A stretch of DNA of 23,865 nucleotides, taken from NCBI GenBank assembly GCA_027576995.1, contig JANBQC010000442.1, positions 1-23,865 on the forward strand, given 5' to 3'. The DNA comes from Dimargaris cristalligena. Taxonomy: Eukaryota; Kickxellomycota; Dimargaritomycetes; Dimargaritales; Dimargaritaceae. The notes beneath the pieces are model-generated. The model was given only the letters and a program-made list of their open reading frames with translations. It did not search any database and had not been told where the DNA came from. Shown piece after piece: positions 19,054 to 23,865 of this stretch (position 1 is its first letter; each line of letters begins with the position of its first letter). A program made the position numbers and the translations under genes.

Positions 19054-19355
19054 CAAAGTAGCAGGGTAATCCCACTCAGTGCCGGTTGCTCAAATCACGC
19101 TTATCGCGGGCATCGCGGGAATACTTTATTGGAGACTGCTTTATAACCACAAGTGATGGCAACGACAAAGAGGTTGGCTACCTTATCCCCCGTATCAACT
19201 GCCATTCCATACAGTCTATCCGTCGTTTCTTCCACTGGACGCGGGGACTGTCCGCCATTGGCTGGGCCGCGTCGGGATGGTGAGTAACCAGCGAACGGGT
19301 TGGTCGTCGGTCCGCATGGCTGGCCGTTACTGGCTCCTCGATATGTGGCCCGCCA

Positions 19356-19363
19356 TATAAATA
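19356..19363 (+). promoter_or_regulatory. TATA box of asparagine synthetase gene
   Basis: A TATAAATA consensus about 300 nt upstream of the ATG, followed by a pyrimidine-rich leader. It is the same octamer as in the promoter of the Cys-rich protein gene. Confidence 0.65.
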
Positions 19364-19415
19364 CGGCCTAAAGTTCGGGTGGGGTATTCTCCCCTTCGCC
19401 ATATAACATACACGC

Positions 19416-19436
19416 ATGTCCTTTTCTCTCCCCTAG
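19416..19436 (+). other. Possible six-codon uORF in ASN1 leader
   Basis: ATG at 19416 encodes MSFSLP followed by TAG at 19434-19436. It begins 53 nt downstream of the TATA box and 243 nt before the ASN1 start, in the presumed 5' UTR. Whether transcription starts before it is unknown. Confidence 0.4.
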
Positions 19437-19658
19437 AGCTCGATTTGATTCATCCTCGGCTGGCAACGACTGTGTTCCTCTCCTTATTATACTCCCCGGT
19501 ATTTCAACCCCCCGACGTCCTTTTTTATCCCACCCTTATTCCTACTCTTTACCGAACTTATTGCGCACTCCCCTCTTTTCCGTACTCGGCCCACATACCA
19601 CCCTTACTTCAATCCCCCTCCCTCTTCAAAGCCCTCCTTCCCGACACCTCTTCACACC

Positions 19659-21359
19659 ATGTGCGGCATCCTCGCTGTCTTCCGCTACCAGGGCGATATG
19701 GACGTCTACCGTCAGCACGCCCTGGACATGTCCAAGAAGCTTCGCCACCGCGGTCCCGACTGGAGCGGCTGCGTGGTGAAGGGTGACAGCATCATGTGCC
19801 ACGAGCGCTTGGCCATCGTCGGGGTGGACACCGGTGCCCAGCCTCTCACCAACGCCGACGAGACCTTGGTGCTCGGCGTCAACGGTGAAATCTACAACCA
19901 CAAGGCTCTCGAGAAGACCCTCAAGAACCCCGTGCAGTTCAAGACCCATTCCGACTGCGAGATTATCATGCATCTGTACAACGAGATCGGTACCGATGTC
20001 GTGAAGCAGCTCGATGGTATGTTTAGCTTTGTGCTCCTGGATACCAAACAGAACCGGCTCATCGCCGCCCGGGACCCCATTGGTATCACCACTCTGTACC
20101 AAGGGTTCGACAGCCGTCACCCCGAGACCATCTTCTTCGCCTCGGAGCTCAAGGCCCTGAACGAAGACTGCGACCGCATCATCGCCTTCCCGCCCGGCCA
20201 CGTGTTTGATTCGGCCACCGGCCTGACCACCCCCTACTTTGAACCCCACTGGTATAACCCCGATGTGATCCCCACCGCCCCCGTGGACTACCCCCGGCTG
20301 CGCGAGTCTCTAATCCAAGCTGTTCGCAAGCGCCTCATGAGCGAAGTCCCCTATGGCGTGCTCTTGAGCGGTGGACTGGACTCCAGTCTGATCGCCAGTA
20401 TCGCCGTGCGCGAAGCCCGCAAGATTTCGGCCAGCGACACCAGCGACTGGGAGGATAACGCCGATTTGAGCGGGCCCCGGGGCTGGCCTAAGCTGCACTC
20501 CTTCTCCGTGGGTCTGCCCGGATCCCCCGACTTGGCCGCCGCCAAGGAAGTGGCCAAGTTCCTCAAGACTATTCACCACTCCTACACCTTTACCGTCCAG
20601 GAGGGCCATGATGCCCTGGCCGATGTCATTTATCACTTGGAAACCTACGACGTGACTACCATTCGGGCGTCCACGCCCATGTACCTATTGAGCCGTAAGG
20701 TCAAATCGACCGGTGTCAAGATGGTGCTCAGCGGTGAAGGCAGCGACGAAATCTTTGGTGGCTACCTGTACTTCCACTACGCCCCCAATGCCGCCGAACT
20801 CCACCGCGAGACCCTGACCCGTGTCAAGAACTTGCACACCTCGGACTGTCTGCGCGCCAACAAGTCGACCATGGCCTGGGGACTCGAAGCTCGCGTGCCC
20901 TTCCTGGACCAGGACTTCCTGGCCACCTCCATGTCGATTGACCCCCAGCAGAAGGTCTCTGACCCCACCCACATGGAAAAGTACATTATTCGCCGCGCCT
21001 TTGACGCCGAGCAGCTGCGTCTGGACGGAGCCGCGGATACCACCCCCTATTTGCCCGACAACATCCTCTGGCGTCAGAAGGAGCAATTCTCGGACGGAGT
21101 GGGCTACTCGTGGATCGACTCCCTGCGTGATCTGGCTGAGCGTAAGGTCACTGACGAGGCCTTTGCCGCCCGGTCCGAACGCTGGCCCGCCGATACCCCC
21201 CAAACCAAGGAGGCGTTTTACTACCGCCATCTGTTTGAAATCTCCTACCCCCAGGCCGCCTGCAGCCAATCGGTGGTGCGCTGGGTGCCCCGGACTGACT
21301 GGGGCTGCTCTGACGACCCGTCGGGTCGGGCCCAAAAAATCCACTCTGCGGCCTACTAA
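19659..21359 (+). CDS. ASN1: Asparagine synthetase (glutamine-hydrolysing), class-II glutamine amidotransferase type
   Basis: A single exon of 566 residues, close to yeast Asn1/Asn2. It converts aspartate, glutamine and ATP to asparagine, glutamate, AMP and PPi in the cytosol. Cys2 directly after Met (MCGILAVF) is the glutaminase nucleophile and fixes the start codon. The amidotransferase domain (about 2-200) shows [14 protein letters not shown] at 50-55, NGEIYNH at 75-81 and SDCE at 98-101, all glutamine-site elements. The synthetase domain has the PP-loop ATP-pyrophosphatase motif SGGLDSS at 237-243, followed by the [16 protein letters not shown] and [10 protein letters not shown] blocks that line the active site. 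The C-terminus [12 protein letters not shown] is full length. Heavy use of C-ending codons suggests high expression. The upstream region has a TATA box, two near-Gcn4 sites and a short uORF, fitting amino-acid-responsive control, though that is inference. Confidence 0.98.
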   Translation: MCGILAVFRYQGDMDVYRQHALDMSKKLRHRGPDWSGCVVKGDSIMCHERLAIVGVDTGAQPLTNADETLVLGVNGEIYNHKALEKTLKNPVQFKTHSDCEIIMHLYNEIGTDVVKQLDGMFSFVLLDTKQNRLIAARDPIGITTLYQGFDSRHPETIFFASELKALNEDCDRIIAFPPGHVFDSATGLTTPYFEPHWYNPDVIPTAPVDYPRLRESLIQAVRKRLMSEVPYGVLLSGGLDSSLIASIAVREARKISASDTSDWEDNADLSGPRGWPKLHSFSVGLPGSPDLAAAKEVAKFLKTIHHSYTFTVQEGHDALADVIYHLETYDVTTIRASTPMYLLSRKVKSTGVKMVLSGEGSDEIFGGYLYFHYAPNAAELHRETLTRVKNLHTSDCLRANKSTMAWGLEARVPFLDQDFLATSMSIDPQQKVSDPTHMEKYIIRRAFDAEQLRLDGAADTTPYLPDNILWRQKEQFSDGVGYSWIDSLRDLAERKVTDEAFAARSERWPADTPQTKEAFYYRHLFEISYPQAACSQSVVRWVPRTDWGCSDDPSGRAQKIHSAAY

Positions 21360-22472
21360 ACTGGCCTGGATGTGGATGTGGATATGGATAAAACGAACCT
21401 TTTCGACTGTTCACCGTGTGTTTACCCATGCCTGTATTATGTCGTTTTATTTACTGTCCCAGACTCTTTTCTATGGTCAGCACCACCAACGTATTTCTCA
21501 TCAGCATGGGTGCCGACCATTCCTGACTCGTTCCCCTCATTTTATGTTTTAACCCTTACGTTTTCCGGACTGGTTTGGACCCCAAAAAATCACAGGCTAT
21601 TATCAACCGTGATTAGTTTCCTAACGTTATTATAAAATCCAACTGTCTTTATTTAAATGTGGATTAACAAGTTGGGTACTATCGGTGCCCGGTTTTTTAG
21701 GAATATACAGCCGAACTTGGAAAAGTGTGACCTTTCCCTATGTATCCCCGGGTATGAGCAATGGTGTGAATGAGAAGGCAGCCTGGTTAAGTGTGGGGCA
21801 GTCATTTTGTCCCACCCTATTGCCATAAATCAAAAAACCGCCAAGTGAATTATTAAATATACTGACTGACCAAGTTGGTTACACCTGATATATGTTGCAT
21901 GGTGCGAAGCAGGACAAGAAAGTTGTAAATACTAAGGCAGTCTCCGCGGCTCCACTGGTATAGTATCGGGATTTTCCTTAGGCTAAACTAATACGAATAA
22001 GTGGAGGACGGCGGGATAAAAGAAACACGGCCTCGCCAACTTGAGTGGAAGAAGGGGGCGCGGCCCTCCCACCCTCCTTTTCCATACATTGAGGAAGCCG
22101 GCCAGAGCGGGAAGAGAGTGGCATTATGAGTAGTAGTGAGGGTTGGTTGAACCAGTAGCTCGGCTCAAGCGCGCGCCACTCTTTTCTACCGTTACTATAT
22201 ATTTTCGTCACCTTTCTTTGAAATTTTATACTCAAGTAGTTGTGCTGCACCATTCTCTTTCACTATAAACCTTTTCGTGTAGTTATTCTGTCGCGGTATT
22301 CCCAATAGTCTGGCTTATAACCCGCCCATTGCCTCCTCATCCGCTTCTTCTTACTCGAATAGACCTCATTACCTGTCAGCCCACCTGCTCATCTTGTACT
22401 TATCCCTCACACCGCCACCTTCGAAACCACCCCCCTTACCACCCCTCCCCCTTCGCGCACTACCCGTTTTCC
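21360..22472. other. Spacer between ASN1 and DCAF7 genes
   Basis: The first few hundred bases are the ASN1 3' UTR, beginning with a short GGATRT-type hexamer repeat just after the stop. The rest shows no gene. A tRNA-like fragment near 21951 lacks a T arm. The last 140 nt (22330-22472) are pyrimidine-rich and ATG-free, the presumed leader of the WD40 gene. A TATAAAC sequence occurs near 22264. Confidence 0.6.
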
Positions 22473-23747
22473 ATGCTGGGCGAGGACTACCTTCCCCGGA
22501 AAGAGCTCTGCAATTATTATGCACCATGGCCCGTCTACGCCCTAGACTGGTCTAAACAGCCGCGCGAGCAGACTTTCCGGCTCGCGGTGGGCAGTTTCCT
22601 CGAACAATACAATAACAAACTCCAGATCATCCAGTACCGGGGCAACTCCACCGCGGCCGGGGACAACCGGCCGGGCGAAGGCGCCTTTCCCCCACCCCCG
22701 GGGGGAGACTACGCCGGGCCGAATCACATGGCCGAGGACCCCCAGGGGACGGGGACCCCCCGGAACCTTGACTTTGCCGTGGTCGCCGAGGCGGACCACC
22801 CGTACCCCATCACCAAAACCCAATGGGCCCCCTACGCGCGAGGCGGCCCCGCCGGCCCGGACCTGATTGCCACCGCCGGCGATTTTCTGCGGCTATGGGA
22901 AGTGCAACCGTCGTCGCAGGCCGGCCCGGGGCTACAGCTTAAGGCGACCCTAACCAACTCCAAGGTGGACTTTTGCGCACCCCTCACTTCGTTCGACTGG
23001 AACGAGTTGGACCTGAGTCGGTTGGTGACCTGTAGTATCGATACGACGTGTACGCTGTGGGATGTACACACCCAGCAGCCCAAGACCCAACTCATCGCCC
23101 ACGATAAGGAGGTGTACGACGTGGCCTTCCGCACCGGGAGTACAGATGTCTTTGCAAGTGCGGGAGCGGACGGCTCCATTCGCATGTTTGACCTCCGGGA
23201 CCTCGAACACTCTACCATAATCTACGAGACCCCCTCGTCTGTACCAACCGCCGTGCCTGGAGCCCCCGGTGCGGCGGTCGGCGCTAACCCCAACGCCCTA
23301 AAGGTATCGCCGCCCCTGATGCGCCTGGCCTTTAACAAGCAGGACCCCAACTTTATCGCTACCTTCGGGATGGACGCGGCGTCGGTCCAGATTCTGGATA
23401 TCCGGATGCCCGGGATTCCCGTTTACGAGCTTCGGGGCCATCGGGGCAGTGTTAACACTTTGGCCTGGGCTCCTCACCAGGCTCACCAGCTGTGCACCGC
23501 CGGCGACGACCAGCAGGTTCTCGTGTGGGACATTATGCCCGCCGGGGGTGACCCTAGCAGCAGCGGTGGCGGCCTGGGGTCGGCCCGCCCCCCTGGCCAC
23601 CACCCCGATCTCAGCAAATCCATCATTAGCTCACCCGCCCTCACCTATACCGCCCCCGTCGAAGTGAACACCGTCGCCTGGTCCAGGGTCGTCACGGAGT
23701 GGGTGGCGATTGGTTTTGGCCAGACGGTGCAGACTCTACGCGTATAA
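22473..23747 (+). CDS. WD40-repeat protein, DCAF7/WDR68 (AN11/TTG1) family
   Basis: A single exon of 424 residues; 22473 is the first in-frame ATG, and the N-terminus aligns with human DCAF7 (YYAPWPVYALDWS against YEAPWTVYAMNWS). Highly conserved blocks follow: FRLAVGSFLEQYNNKLQ, HPYPITKTQW, DLIATAGDFLRLWEV, FCAPLTSFDWNE, SIDTTCTLWDV, KTQLIAHDKEVYDVAF, GADGSIRMFDLRDLEHS, FNKQDPNF, HRGSVNTLAWAPH, and the C-terminal LRV. Together they form a seven-bladed beta-propeller. In animals DCAF7 is a scaffold for DYRK/HIPK kinases and a DDB1-CUL4 associated factor; in plants the family works with MYB/bHLH factors. The role in fungi is poorly known. The protein is about 80 residues longer than the 342-residue human one, because of Gly/Pro/Ser-rich insertions in loops (about residues 55-100, 255-275 and 358-385). 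No introns are seen. Confidence 0.95.
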   Translation: MLGEDYLPRKELCNYYAPWPVYALDWSKQPREQTFRLAVGSFLEQYNNKLQIIQYRGNSTAAGDNRPGEGAFPPPPGGDYAGPNHMAEDPQGTGTPRNLDFAVVAEADHPYPITKTQWAPYARGGPAGPDLIATAGDFLRLWEVQPSSQAGPGLQLKATLTNSKVDFCAPLTSFDWNELDLSRLVTCSIDTTCTLWDVHTQQPKTQLIAHDKEVYDVAFRTGSTDVFASAGADGSIRMFDLRDLEHSTIIYETPSSVPTAVPGAPGAAVGANPNALKVSPPLMRLAFNKQDPNFIATFGMDAASVQILDIRMPGIPVYELRGHRGSVNTLAWAPHQAHQLCTAGDDQQVLVWDIMPAGGDPSSSGGGLGSARPPGHHPDLSKSIISSPALTYTAPVEVNTVAWSRVVTEWVAIGFGQTVQTLRV

Positions 23748-23865
23748 AATACCCACATTACCTTTATCTTACCCGGGCCTTGCACCCCCCCCACCCTTTC
23801 CAATATTCGTACCATTACGGGGGCTACTTCTGTGTTATTACCATGTTGCCGAATTATATTTTTCA
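23748..23865. other. 3' flank of the DCAF7 gene
   Basis: Short non-coding sequence to the window end, with a C-rich run near 23786-23794. No gene or clear poly(A) hexamer is seen. Confidence 0.6.

Larger units (their letters stand above)
18105..19658. other. Spacer and promoter region of asparagine synthetase
   Basis: The first 70 nt are the 3' UTR of the Cys-rich protein gene. The region to about 18960 is AT-rich, with TA repeats near 18247-18260 and 18960-18970, and shows no gene. From 19000 on it becomes the ASN1 upstream region: a CCAAT-type motif (reverse) at 19021, two near-Gcn4 sites at 19037 and 19047, a forward-strand ATTGG near 19257, a TATA box at 19356, and a CT-rich leader containing a six-codon uORF. 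Short frames at 18754-18939 and 19086-19283 have no support as genes. Confidence 0.6.

Noticed and set aside
19626..21344. Long minus-strand frames (207 and 219 residues) inside asparagine synthetase
   Set aside because: They lie entirely opposite a complete conserved enzyme, show no family motifs and arise from codon bias.
21951..22005. tRNA-like sequence: CTCCACT pairing with AGTGGAG around a TGGTATAGT A-box-like motif
   Set aside because: The span is only about 55 nt, with no T arm or B box (GTTCRANNC) and no proper anticodon stem. At most a tRNA fragment.
1..23865. Mobile element, CRISPR array, phage or biosynthetic cluster
   Set aside because: No transposase, reverse transcriptase, integrase, long terminal repeat, regular spacer array or cluster-type enzyme was found. 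The recognisable genes are eukaryotic housekeeping, signalling and surface genes.

Overview
The window looks like nuclear DNA from a fungus. The genes are interrupted by GT-AG spliceosomal introns (GTAAGT, GTACGT and GTAGGT donors, a CTAAC-type branch site in at least one intron). There is a eukaryotic tRNA with a pol III T-run terminator, and leaders are strongly pyrimidine-rich. The protein set is fungal in flavour: a group I (Gi-like) G-alpha, a PKH/PDK1 kinase, a GPI-type cysteine-rich surface protein and a yeast-type Asn1. GC-rich exons against AT-richer spacers, a fairly intron-rich RPT5 and an animal-like DCAF7/WDR68 orthologue fit an early-diverging (possibly zoopagomycete) fungus. That placement is inference; the sequence alone does not fix the species.

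Layout, left to right. The first exon of a secreted kelch/galactose-oxidase-like protein lies on the minus strand at 58-850 and continues off the left edge. A 2.6 kb spacer follows. A complete two-exon G-alpha gene sits on the minus strand at 3440-4689. A long (4.4 kb) divergent spacer separates it from a three-exon PDK1/PKH kinase on the plus strand at 9082-11363. Then come a 1.2 kb AT-rich spacer, a tRNA-Gln(CUG) on the minus strand at 12597-12669, and a seven-exon RPT5/PSMC3 26S proteasome ATPase on the plus strand at 13388-15750. After another 1.7 kb spacer there are three intronless plus-strand genes: a small secreted Cys-rich GPI-type protein (17499-18104), asparagine synthetase (19659-21359) and a DCAF7/WDR68 WD40 scaffold (22473-23747).

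The genes are mostly unrelated housekeeping and signalling loci. There is no operon-like organisation and no evident biosynthetic cluster. G-alpha and PDK1 are both signalling proteins sharing one long divergent spacer, but nothing in the sequence shows that they work together. I found no transposase, reverse transcriptase, CRISPR array or clear novel multi-gene system. The points most worth checking are the PDK1 orthologue without a recognisable PH domain but with a C-terminal Cys cluster, the Phe replacing the penultimate Tyr of the RPT5 HbYX tail, two near-Gcn4 sites spaced one helical turn apart upstream of ASN1, short uORFs in some leaders, and the eight-Cys surface protein.
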